Shown here: positions 1 through 5,344 of the stretch, in pieces
Layout: the number at the start of each line of letters is the position of its first letter
Numbering within the stretch: position 1 is the first letter of the stretch
Assembly (NCBI GenBank): GCA_035946955.1
Contig: DASYYE010000301.1
Coordinates: 1 to 8,503, forward strand
Direction: 5' to 3'
Source: DASYYE01 sp035946955
GTDB lineage: Bacteria; Actinomycetota; Actinomycetes; Streptosporangiales; Streptosporangiaceae
Length of the DNA: 8,503 bases
The notes under the pieces: model-generated
The model's database searches: none
What the model saw: the letters and a program-made list of their open reading frames with translations, nothing else
Told to the model about the DNA's origin: nothing
Position numbers and translations under genes: made by a program

Positions 1-622
1 CGGTGGCCAGGCCGGCCGGGGATAGCGTCGCGAAGCTGAGGTGCCCGGCTGCCGGGTGTGCCAGGCCGGCCGCTGTCTCGGCGACTATGACCAGGACCTC
101 GGCTGTGAGCAGGACACCCAGGACTCTGCCGGTGATGTCCACCCGCAGCAGCCCTAGCACGGTGATGACCGCCCAGGCGCCCAGCGCCCACGCCCACCAG
201 GGCGCATCTACGCCCAGGTGGGCGGCGGCCTCGGTGGCGGCGCTGGGGCCGAACGCTCCATACAGCCCCACCTGCAAGAACGAATAGGACAGCAGCGCCA
301 CCAAGGCGGCGGCGACGCCGGCGGTGCGGCCGAGGCCCTGGGCGATGAAGGCGTAGAACGCGCCCGAGTTGGTGATGTACCGCGTCATCGCCACGTACCC
401 GGTGGCGAAGAGCGCGAGGATCACCCCGACGACCAGGAACGCCGCCGGGATGGCTGTTAAGCCGGTGGTCTGGTAGGCCGATGGGATCACCCCCGCCGCC
501 ACGGTGAGCGGGGCGACACCGGCCATGACGAAGAACAGCACCGCGGGCACGCCGAGCCGGTCGCGGGCCAGCGCCCGAGACACGGCGGAGGGCTTAGCTG
601 CGGCTGTCTGAGTTCTGGACAT
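1..622 (-). CDS. APC-superfamily amino acid permease, N-terminal 207 residues (runs off left edge)
   Basis: The minus-strand frame is open from ATG at 622 to the window edge. It is rich in Gly, Ala, Val and Leu. About five hydrophobic segments can be read, near residues 27-47, 57-79, 102-124, 141-160 and 167-189. The first contains GVAPLT, followed by a Gly-rich stretch, as in the first helix of amino acid-polyamine-organocation (APC) transporters. The next loop, MTRYITNSGAFYAFIAQGLG, is the usual APC sequence between helices 2 and 3. Family knowledge predicts a cytoplasmic-membrane importer or exchanger of amino acids or amines; the substrate cannot be read. GAGGAG at 635-630 lies 7 bases before the ATG and fixes the start. 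The gene begins 21 bases after the GPP34 gene stops and is probably co-transcribed with it. Codon 55 is TTA (460-458), rare in such genomes. The C-terminal half is missing. Confidence 0.85.
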   Translation of the reverse strand, partial: MSRTQTAAAKPSAVSRALARDRLGVPAVLFFVMAGVAPLTVAAGVIPSAYQTTGLTAIPAAFLVVGVILALFATGYVAMTRYITNSGAFYAFIAQGLGRTAGVAAALVALLSYSFLQVGLYGAFGPSAATEAAAHLGVDAPWWAWALGAWAVITVLGLLRVDITGRVLGVLLTAEVLVIVAETAAGLAHPAAGHLSFATLSPAGLAT

Positions 623-643
623 CACATGACTCCTCGTTGGGGT

Positions 644-1309
644 TCAGGTGGGCAAGCGGTCACACACACGGTGGGAGAGCAGGGCACTGTCAACCGCCGC
701 CTGGGTCTGGGCGACCAACTCCCGCAGGCCGGGCACCAGCAGCGCCACCGCCTCATCCACGCTGCGGCCGGCGTTGCCGGGCGCGTAGTCCGCAAGGCGG
801 AAACCCAGCCCGCAGGCGGCAGCCAGCCCGGCCAGGACCAGACTGTGGGCGGACGGGGGCCGGGCGGGGTTTAGCGCGGAACACACCCGGATTAGGGGCG
901 TGAACGCGCAGTCCGCGTCCACCGGCACCCACCGGCCGCCACGCCACCGGGCCCGCCCACCGGCCCAGGTCAGATACCCCGACCGCGCCAGCCGGCAGGC
1001 CACGTCGTCGGCTGCGGTGCGCGCGAGGAACAGCAGCCACTCCCGGACGGGACGGTGCTCACGCTCACCAGCCACCAGGCCCAGCACGTTGCAGGCCAGC
1101 CCGTCCCCCGGGGCGGCACCTTCGGCCAGCACCAGCCGCTCCCACACCAGGGTGACCCGGCCCACAAGCATCAGCTCGGCCAGCAGGCCACCAGCCAGAC
1201 CCAGGCCCAGCGCACGCGGCTGCACGTACGGCTTGCCGCTCAGTTCGTGGTGCGCCATCAGGTAGAGGTCATCAGCGACCTGCCCAGTCCCGCTCAGCGT
1301 CGCGGTCAT
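644..1309 (-). CDS. GPP34 (GOLPH3/Vps74-like) family protein, 221 aa
   Basis: The reading frame resembles the bacterial GPP34 family, which is abundant in actinomycetes. Visible marks are the N-terminal DDLYLMAHHELSGK (residues 13-26), a Gly/Leu-rich helix at 34-50 (LGLGLAGGLLAELMLVGRV), a PVREWLLFLA segment at 87-96 and RLARSGYLTW at 106-115. The C-terminal third is helical with ADYAPGNAGRSVDEAV. Eukaryotic GOLPH3 is a peripheral Golgi protein that binds phosphatidylinositol 4-phosphate; the bacterial role is not established. The frame is open back to 1549, but residues before ATG 1309 do not look like the family. ATG 1309 also overlaps the TGA of a leader ORF in the arrangement ATGA, so I place the start there. 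No good Shine-Dalgarno precedes it, which fits coupled translation. It shares an operon with the permease and diverges from the XRE-Nudix pair. Confidence 0.8.
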   Translation of the reverse strand: MTATLSGTGQVADDLYLMAHHELSGKPYVQPRALGLGLAGGLLAELMLVGRVTLVWERLVLAEGAAPGDGLACNVLGLVAGEREHRPVREWLLFLARTAADDVACRLARSGYLTWAGGRARWRGGRWVPVDADCAFTPLIRVCSALNPARPPSAHSLVLAGLAAACGLGFRLADYAPGNAGRSVDEAVALLVPGLRELVAQTQAAVDSALLSHRVCDRLPT

Positions 1310-1428
1310 GACGCCCAGGCGGGGCCGACCGGGAACCGGCTGCCCGCCAGCAGGCCACCGGTTCCCGGGCACAAGGGCCGGGCTGGGGTCTCGGGCTGGC
1401 TGGCAGCGCTGCCGGGCGCGAGCTGCAT
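1306..1428 (-). CDS. Leader ORF of 40 codons, translationally coupled to the GPP34 gene
   Basis: ATG at 1428 is preceded by a strong purine-rich site (GAGGGAGGAAA, 1445-1435) 6 bases upstream, the best RBS in this divergent region. The frame runs 40 codons and stops at TGA 1308-1306. That stop overlaps the GPP34 ATG (1309-1307) as ATGA, the classic coupling arrangement. The peptide starts MQLAPGSAAS and ends GPAWAS. It is rich in Pro, Gly and Ala with one Cys and no recognisable domain. The frame differs from that of GPP34, so this is not an extension of that protein. An 11-bp perfect inverted repeat lies inside it. I infer a leader that delivers ribosomes to GPP34; the peptide itself may have no function. 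The alternative is that GPP34 is translated from its own weak site and this ORF is chance. Confidence 0.5.
   Translation of the reverse strand: MQLAPGSAASQPETPARPLCPGTGGLLAGSRFPVGPAWAS
1329..1368. repeat. Perfect 11-bp inverted repeat in the GPP34 leader
   Basis: CCGGGAACCGG at 1329-1339 is the exact reverse complement of CCGGTTCCCGG at 1358-1368, with 18 bases between. It lies inside the leader ORF, ending 20 bases before the GPP34 ATG on the minus strand. It can form a stable RNA hairpin in the leader transcript or act as a two-fold DNA site. There is no U tract for an intrinsic terminator. Confidence 0.55.
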
Positions 1429-1498
1429 CGCGGTTTCCTCCCTCACGCGTGGTTGATCGCACACGGGCAGTCAACCCGGCGTCGGCGTAGCCTGGTAG

Positions 1499-1539
1499 AC
1501 GTTGCCTCGTTGCCCACGACGCGGGCAACGAGGCAACGT
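1499..1539. promoter_or_regulatory. Perfect 17-bp palindrome between the divergent genes, candidate operator
   Basis: ACGTTGCCTCGTTGCCC at 1499-1515 is exactly complementary to 1523-1539 across a 7-base loop. Each arm also carries its hexamer twice in tandem (GTTGCC-TC-GTTGCC, and GGCAAC twice in the other arm). The site therefore has four half-sites with both direct and inverted symmetry. It ends 18 bases before the XRE ATG and starts 70 bases beyond the leader-ORF start on the other strand. That suits an autoregulated divergent operator, probably for the adjacent XRE protein. As RNA it would form a very stable hairpin in the XRE leader. The palindrome is seen in the sequence; the binding partner is inferred. 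Confidence 0.65.
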
Positions 1540-1557
1540 GAATGGGCACACCCGCAT

Positions 1558-2895
1558 ATGAGCGATTTCACAGACGAGCTCGGCCGCCTCTGCCAGGCGC
1601 GAGGCATGTCTCTGCACGCGCTGGCGCGCCGGTCGCACTACGACGTGGGCTACCTATCGAAGGTGGCCAACGGGCACAAACGAGGCTCCCGCGACCTGGC
1701 CGTGGCGCTGGATGAGCACCTCAGCGCGGACGGCGCCCTCCTGGCGGCCTGGGACCAGTCCGCGCAGGCGGCCCTCCGGGTGAGGTCACAGCCCTCAGCC
1801 GACCCGTGGTGGCCAACGCTGCCCAGCGAACGCGACCCGTGGCGCCCTGCTGGTCGGGCCACGAGCAGTGACGCGGCGATGGCTGTCCCGGGCATTCCGT
1901 TAATGATGCCCCCGGCGAGTGCGCTGGCAGGCGACGGCTCAGACCTGGCTGCCATGGATGGCTTCCGGGCAGCTGACCGGCAGGCCGGCGGAGGTCACCT
2001 GTATGCCACGGTCTTGTGCTATCTGCAGACCGCGGTGGCGCCCCGCCTCTTCGGCGCGGCCGGTGGCGGCTCCCAGCGGAACGTGTTCGCTGCGGCGAGT
2101 GCCCTGACTGAGATGGCTGGCTGGATGGCCCACGACGCCGGCTGTGACGTGGCCGCCGGACAGCACTTCCAACGCTCACTCGGCCTGGCCACCGTGGGCG
2201 GCGATGGCCAGCTCACCGCCCACGTGATGGGCAGCATGAGCCACCTGGCGCTGCACCAGGGCGAGCCAGCGAAGGCGATCGGCCTGGCCCGCCAGGGCCA
2301 GGAGGTCTTGGCCCAGGCACCGCCGAACCCAGGGCTGGCGGCCCGCCTGCTGGCCCTGGAAGCCCGCGGGCTGGCCGCACTGCCGCAGCCCGAGCCCGCC
2401 TCCTGCGCCATGGTGCTGCTGCGGGCCGAACAGGCACTGGACGCCGACCACAGCGAGCCGCCCTCGCCGTGGACCAGCCGCTTCGACGAGGGCTCGCTGG
2501 CTAGTGAGGCCGCGCGCAGCCTGCGCCAGCTCGGCCAGTTCGGTGCCGCTGCCCGCCACGCGCAGCGCATCATCGAGGTCCGTCCCGGCACCCACGCGCG
2601 GAGCCGTGCTTTCGGGCAGCTCATGCTCGCCAGCGTCCTCCTCGCCCAAGGTGAGCCAGAAGCGGCCTGCGCGGCAGGGCAGCAGGCACTTGGCGCCACG
2701 CAGACACTCAGCTCCTACCTTGTCGTTCAGCAGTTCCGCGAGCTGGCCAGGCTCCTGGAGCCCTACCGAGCCAGCGTGGTCGTCGCGGCCTACCTGACCG
2801 CCGTCCGCACCGCGTTGCGTGAACGCCACTGGCTCTACCCCTGGCCCGGCACGGACGTCGGCAACGACGCAGCACCCAGGGAGCCGGGTCTGTGA
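1558..2895 (+). CDS. XRE-type helix-turn-helix regulator with TPR-like C-terminal region, 445 aa
   Basis: Residues 2-60 form an XRE/Cro-CI type HTH: an ELGRLCQARGMSLHALARRS helix-turn segment, then DVGYLSKVANGHKRGS as recognition helix and wing, then a tail with LDEHLSADGALLAAW. A Pro/Ser/Arg-rich linker follows (about 75-125). From about 145 to 430 the protein is helical and Ala/Leu-rich with TPR-like repeats. This is the architecture and length of many actinomycete XRE-TPR regulators, whose ligands are mostly unknown. The frame is open back to TTG 1453, but that extension crosses the palindrome and is Arg-rich, so I chose ATG 1558. It has no clear Shine-Dalgarno. The last codons overlap the Nudix GTG as GTGA, so the pair is translationally coupled. 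Codon 115 is TTA (1900-1902), which would make expression bldA-dependent if the host uses that system. Confidence 0.85.
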   Translation: MSDFTDELGRLCQARGMSLHALARRSHYDVGYLSKVANGHKRGSRDLAVALDEHLSADGALLAAWDQSAQAALRVRSQPSADPWWPTLPSERDPWRPAGRATSSDAAMAVPGIPLMMPPASALAGDGSDLAAMDGFRAADRQAGGGHLYATVLCYLQTAVAPRLFGAAGGGSQRNVFAAASALTEMAGWMAHDAGCDVAAGQHFQRSLGLATVGGDGQLTAHVMGSMSHLALHQGEPAKAIGLARQGQEVLAQAPPNPGLAARLLALEARGLAALPQPEPASCAMVLLRAEQALDADHSEPPSPWTSRFDEGSLASEAARSLRQLGQFGAAARHAQRIIEVRPGTHARSRAFGQLMLASVLLAQGEPEAACAAGQQALGATQTLSSYLVVQQFRELARLLEPYRASVVVAAYLTAVRTALRERHWLYPWPGTDVGNDAAPREPGL

Positions 2896-3467
2896 GCAAC
2901 GGCGCACCGCTGTACGAACGCGACCCGCAAGCATGGCGGGCACACCTGGCCGAAGGCAACGCCACCCAGCCACGCAAGCGAGTCGGCGCTGACATGGTGA
3001 TCCGCGACCGCCACGACCGGATCTTGCTTGTCGACCCCCAGTACAAGCCGGACTGGGACCTGCCAGGCGGTATGAGCGAGGCCAACGAGCCCCCCGCTGA
3101 GACCGCGCGCCGCGAGGTCAAGGAAGAACTCGGTCTGGATACCCAGCCGGGTGCCCTGCTCTGCGTGGACTGGGTGTCACCCCACGGGCCATGGGATGAC
3201 TCGCTGATGTTCATCTTCGACGGCGGTGTTCTCAATGACGAACAGGCCACCAGCCTCAGACTCCTCGACGGCGAACTGGCGGCCTTCGAGTTCTGCACCA
3301 GCGAAGAGGCATCGGAGCGTCTCCGCCTGTACGTATGGAGACGGCTGAGCGCGGCCTTGGACGCGCTGACGACCCGTCAAGCCGTCTACCTGCAGGACGG
3401 CTGGCACGCACAATCATTCCGGGTCCATCAGGCACCGCCCGCAGCCCATGATCGGGCAACAGGCTGA
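2892..3467 (+). CDS. Nudix hydrolase, 191 aa
   Basis: The sequence carries an exact Nudix box, G-x5-E-x7-REV-x-EE-x-GL, at residues 60-82: Gly60, Glu66, Arg74, Glu75, Glu78, Glu79 and Gly81. The strand WDLPGG just before it is typical. Nudix enzymes hydrolyse nucleoside diphosphates linked to another group, using divalent metal bound by the box glutamates; the substrate here is not predictable. The fold spans about residues 30-155, and the tail (155-191) looks disordered. The start is GTG 2892, overlapping the TGA of the regulator (GTGA), so the two are coupled. Nudix proteins of this kind occur in actinomycete conjugative elements; Pif of pSAM2, which blocks transfer between donors, carries a Nudix motif. 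With a DUF2637 gene next door, that role is possible but not shown. Confidence 0.88.
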   Translation: MSNGAPLYERDPQAWRAHLAEGNATQPRKRVGADMVIRDRHDRILLVDPQYKPDWDLPGGMSEANEPPAETARREVKEELGLDTQPGALLCVDWVSPHGPWDDSLMFIFDGGVLNDEQATSLRLLDGELAAFEFCTSEEASERLRLYVWRRLSAALDALTTRQAVYLQDGWHAQSFRVHQAPPAAHDRATG

Positions 3468-3491
3468 CGCCATGGCCACCAGGCAGGGTAG

Positions 3492-4243
3492 CTATGCAGC
3501 CCGCCGTTCAGGTCTCCGGTCGTACTCGCCACTGGGTCCCGCACTCTTGACGAACCGTCCCCAGCGGGCGCTTCGCTGGAAGGCTCCGGCGATGGCTTCG
3601 CCGGTCGGCAGCTCGCCGGTCGGAAGCCGGTGGTCAAGTGCCCATTGCCACGCCTCCCGCTGTCGCTTCTCGGCAGCAGGCCGCCGCTTCACGATCCCTC
3701 CGTGGGGAAGCTGTGTCACCGCCGACTTCTTGCCCGCCGGGAGGGCCGCTTGCTTGGATCCTCCAACTTCCTCGCTGAGCAAGGTGACCACTGACTGGCC
3801 CTGGATCGCCTGATGCTCGGGGTCACTCGCGACGGAGTTGCGGATTTGCCGCATAAGCATCTCGTAGGCCCCAATCAGTGCGAACGGTGGCCATGCCGAG
3901 ATAGTCCGGCTGACGAGCGTCGGGTGCGCGACGGCAACGTTGGCAGCCAGGCTGGCCCCGCTGGCAATGACCAGCAGCGTCCACGGCAAGATGCCACCCC
4001 GCCGCCCATGCCGCGAGTCGGACAGCAACGCGAGCGAGGCGGCAATGATCATCCCATCCACAGAGAGCGGCAACAGTGCGGCACTCCATGGCTCCTCCCC
4101 GCGCCGCAACGCCAGCGTGTGCATATGGCCGTAGCTGATGATCGCCGCGATGCAGGCCAGGAGAACACCGTGGCGACGGTGGTACCCCGGATCAGGACAT
4201 CAGCGCGTGCCGTGTCGGCCTCCTCTCCCTTGCCTGCGGGCAC
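3492..4243 (-). pseudogene. DUF2637 (SpdA-like, conjugative-element type) gene broken by a frameshift
   Basis: From ATG 4124 to TAG 3492 the frame encodes 210 residues. It holds the DUF2637 core: SAALLPLSVDGMIIAASLAL, then GRRGGILPWTLLVIASGASL, then NVAVAHPTL and SAWPPFALIGAYEMLMRQIR. These form membrane segments, followed by a basic soluble tail with RWGRFVKSAG. Family members start with one more hydrophobic helix. Here that helix reads GVLLACIAAIISYGHM, in frame but upstream of 4124 with no start codon before a TGA. Its N-terminal half (ADVLIRGTTVATV) is in another frame, open from GTG 4243. Restoring one base near 4165-4171 (GTGTTC to GTGGTTC) would join them as TVATVVLLACIAA. I infer a single-base deletion, or a sequencing error. 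The product would be a spread-type membrane protein of a plasmid or integrative conjugative element. It converges on the Nudix gene 24 bases away. Confidence 0.75.
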
Positions 4244-4303
4244 GAGGCGCGCGCCCGGCCCTTCTTGCTGCCGTCACGATGCTCATCCTCTTCCTCCCGG
4301 CAG

Positions 4304-4516
4304 GTGATCCCAACCCAGCAGCGGACAGATCAGGTGCCGGCCGAGTCCCGGTTGGGCGTTAGGGTCGCTGCCAGCATCGACCGGGACGCTCACAGCCTGT
4401 TCATAGCCCCCGGCTGGCGTGCACGATCAGCAGTGCGGCCAGCCATCGTCGCCGGGTCCGTGCTGCTGTCCAAAGACGGCAAGGTCATCCGCGTCCACCC
4501 CATCCGCAACGACTGA
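4304..4516 (+). CDS. Short ORF of unknown function, possibly a transposase or integrase C-terminal relic
   Basis: The frame from GTG 4304 to TGA 4516 gives 70 residues. It looks protein-like (ASIDRDAHSLFIAPGWRARS, then a Val/Ala-rich stretch and KDGKVIRVHPIRND) with mostly G/C third positions. The frame is open back to 4265, but that part is Ser/Arg-rich and reads through the other strand's DUF2637 leader. No ribosome binding site precedes any start. The ending GKVIRVHPIRND faintly recalls C-terminal tails of some actinomycete transposases, which would continue further. The ORF stops at the edge of the ISAs1 stub, so it is probably a fragment. I do not assign a function. Confidence 0.3.
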   Translation: MIPTQQRTDQVPAESRLGVRVAASIDRDAHSLFIAPGWRARSAVRPAIVAGSVLLSKDGKVIRVHPIRND

Positions 4517-4517
4517 G

Positions 4518-4721
4518 CAACAACGACGTCAGCGTGTACCGCACCCCGCGCGAGTCTCGCGGATCGGGCACTCTCGCCAGGGACTCCAGCAGGCTCGGGC
4601 ACTGACCGGCCAGCGACGCCCAATCGCCGGGCGGCAGGTCGTGCATCTGCTCCAGGGCGGGATTATCGGGCCCAATGACAAGGCAGGCACGGTCTTCCCA
4701 GCGATCATGGGACTTCGACAA
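4518..4721 (-). pseudogene. N-terminal stub of an ISAs1-family transposase
   Basis: On the minus strand the frame from TTG 4721 (or, more likely, ATG 4646 with GGAG 4 bases before it) reads LPPGDWASLAGQCPSLLESL followed by ARVPDPRDSRGVRYTLTSLLL. The Leu-rich helix plus VPDPR-x-x-RGVR is the hallmark of the short N-terminal domain that precedes the DDE domain in ISAs1-family transposases (about 380 residues). After TSLLL the family similarity ends, near 4518, and the frame runs on into unrelated sequence. The DDE catalytic domain is absent, so this is a dead fragment of roughly one tenth of a transposase. The stub starts inside the hairpin at 4684-4747. It shows that the area between the Nudix gene and the secreted-protein gene has taken mobile DNA and lost most of it. 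Confidence 0.7.
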
Positions 4722-4747
4722 TCACATGATCTTGGAAACCGTGCCTG
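4684..4747. repeat. Imperfect inverted repeat at the start of the ISAs1 stub
   Basis: CAGGCACGGT (4684-4693) and ACCGTGCCTG (4738-4747) are perfect complements. Towards the centre the arms continue with a few mismatches and gaps to GATCATG (4703-4709) and CATGATC (4725-4731). This gives about 23-26 pairs around a 15-base loop. It flanks the first codons of the transposase stub and may mark the left end or a subterminal hairpin of the lost insertion sequence. The matching right end is not visible in the window. Confidence 0.5.
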
Positions 4748-4862
4748 TTCGCCTGCCACACACCAGAACACCGATCAGGGCCCTCAAACCGGACATCGCG
4801 TCACTATTCCGGGGCACTGGCCCACAGGTATAGGCTCCGCTACCGCTATGTGAAAGTTAGGG

Positions 4863-4891
4863 TTGACGAATTTGGCCGCACGGCGCACTAT
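4863..4891 (+). promoter_or_regulatory. Possible sigma-70-type promoter
   Basis: TTGACG at 4863-4868 is followed after 17 bases by CACTAT at 4886-4891, which matches TATAAT at three positions. An overlapping TATATG lies at 4889. No convincing gene begins immediately downstream; the nearest sure CDS starts at 5345. It may be a relic or may drive a long leader. Confidence 0.25.
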
Positions 4892-5158
4892 ATGAACGCT
4901 ACGTGGTAGCGCTTGAGCAGTCCCCGACGGGCACGATGAGGTCCCGTACCGGCTCTCCCGGCGCGGGTAACGGCAATGCCCCGCACCGGACCCCCGGGTG
5001 TGGGGTAAAGACGCGTCTAGCGTCCGCTCCCCCGGGGGTGGGGAACGACCACATTGGTGGAGCTCAATGCCAGGTCTCGCACGTAGATCACTTGCGCTGC
5101 TGTCGGTGTCGTTACAGGACCGCCTTCTTCGTCCTTCGATCTCGCAGGCCTAAAGGAC

Positions 5159-5293
5159 ATGTATGGCCTTGGCCAGTTGCCTGGCACGGCAGGGATAGCA
5201 GCGGAGCTTACGGCTGATGTGCTAGACCTTGAGTTAGGCGTCCACGCGCCAGATAGGACAGATAGCACTAGTCAATTTATAAAGCCTCGTTAG
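5159..5293 (+). CDS. Possible small ORF (44 codons) with atypical codon use
   Basis: ATG 5159 to TAG 5293 gives 44 residues starting MYGLGQLPGT and ending SQFIKPR. The same frame is open back to 5087 without a start, reading VTGPPSSSFDLAGLKDMYG just upstream. A separate start, ATG 5067 with GGTGGAG before it, opens another frame (MPGLARRSLALLSV) that stops at 5153. Joined by a frameshift near 5105, the two would give a hydrophobic N-terminus followed by a soluble tail. The residue composition is protein-like. Third positions are only about half G/C, with two ATA codons, a TTA and an ACT-AGT pair, quite unlike the neighbours. This suggests a foreign or decayed gene, or chance. AGGA sits only one base from ATG 5159, too close for a normal start. 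No family is recognised. Confidence 0.22.
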   Translation: MYGLGQLPGTAGIAAELTADVLDLELGVHAPDRTDSTSQFIKPR

Positions 5294-5317
5294 GTCGCTA
5301 TAGGGCTAATAGCGACC
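5293..5317. promoter_or_regulatory. 9-bp inverted repeat upstream of the secreted-protein gene, candidate operator
   Basis: GGTCGCTAT (5293-5301) and ATAGCGACC (5309-5317) are perfect complements separated by 7 bases. The right arm ends 27 bases before the GTG start, in an A/T-rich stretch that also holds TATAAA at 5278-5283. The position fits an operator near the transcription start or a hairpin in the 5' leader. No known regulator motif is recognised. Confidence 0.45.
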
Positions 5318-5344
5318 ATGTTCTATCCGTGAAAGGAGAACATC

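Larger units (their letters stand above)
4748..5340. other. Gene-poor region between the IS stub and the secreted-protein gene
   Basis: Base composition falls here, especially at 4840-4900 and 5220-5330. I see no recognisable protein family on either strand. The stretch holds a possible promoter (4863-4891), two CCCCC/GGGGG-centred hairpins (4979-5005 and about 5027-5044), a small ORF with unusual codon use (5159-5293, readable from 5087) and the inverted repeat at 5293-5317. The longest frame (4903-5217) has an unnatural composition and I do not call it. Confidence 0.5.

Noticed and set aside
1470..1475. TTGACT on the minus strand as a -35 for the GPP34 operon
   Set aside because: No acceptable -10 lies 16-19 bases downstream, so I do not call a promoter.
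1310..1549. N-terminal extension of the GPP34 frame to 1549
   Set aside because: The added 80 residues are Arg/Pro-rich, unlike the family, and cross the 17-bp palindrome. A coupled ATG at 1309 is better supported.
1453..1557. Extension of the XRE frame back to TTG 1453
   Set aside because: It translates the palindrome, is Arg-rich and precedes the usual start of the HTH domain.
2176..2973. 265-codon minus-strand frame opposite the XRE gene
   Set aside because: Antisense shadow of a high-GC gene; the plus strand has clear HTH and Nudix domains.
4979..5044. Two similar C-rich/G-rich hairpin units (centred on CCCCCGGG at 4991 and CCCCCGGGGG at 5029), resembling type I-E CRISPR repeats of actinomycetes
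   Set aside because: Only two imperfect copies 38 bases apart; type I-E arrays need about 61-base spacing and near-identical repeats. No cas genes are seen.
4903..5217. 104-codon plus-strand frame
   Set aside because: Composition rich in Cys, Trp, His and Arg without domain character; it overlaps hairpins and two other open frames.
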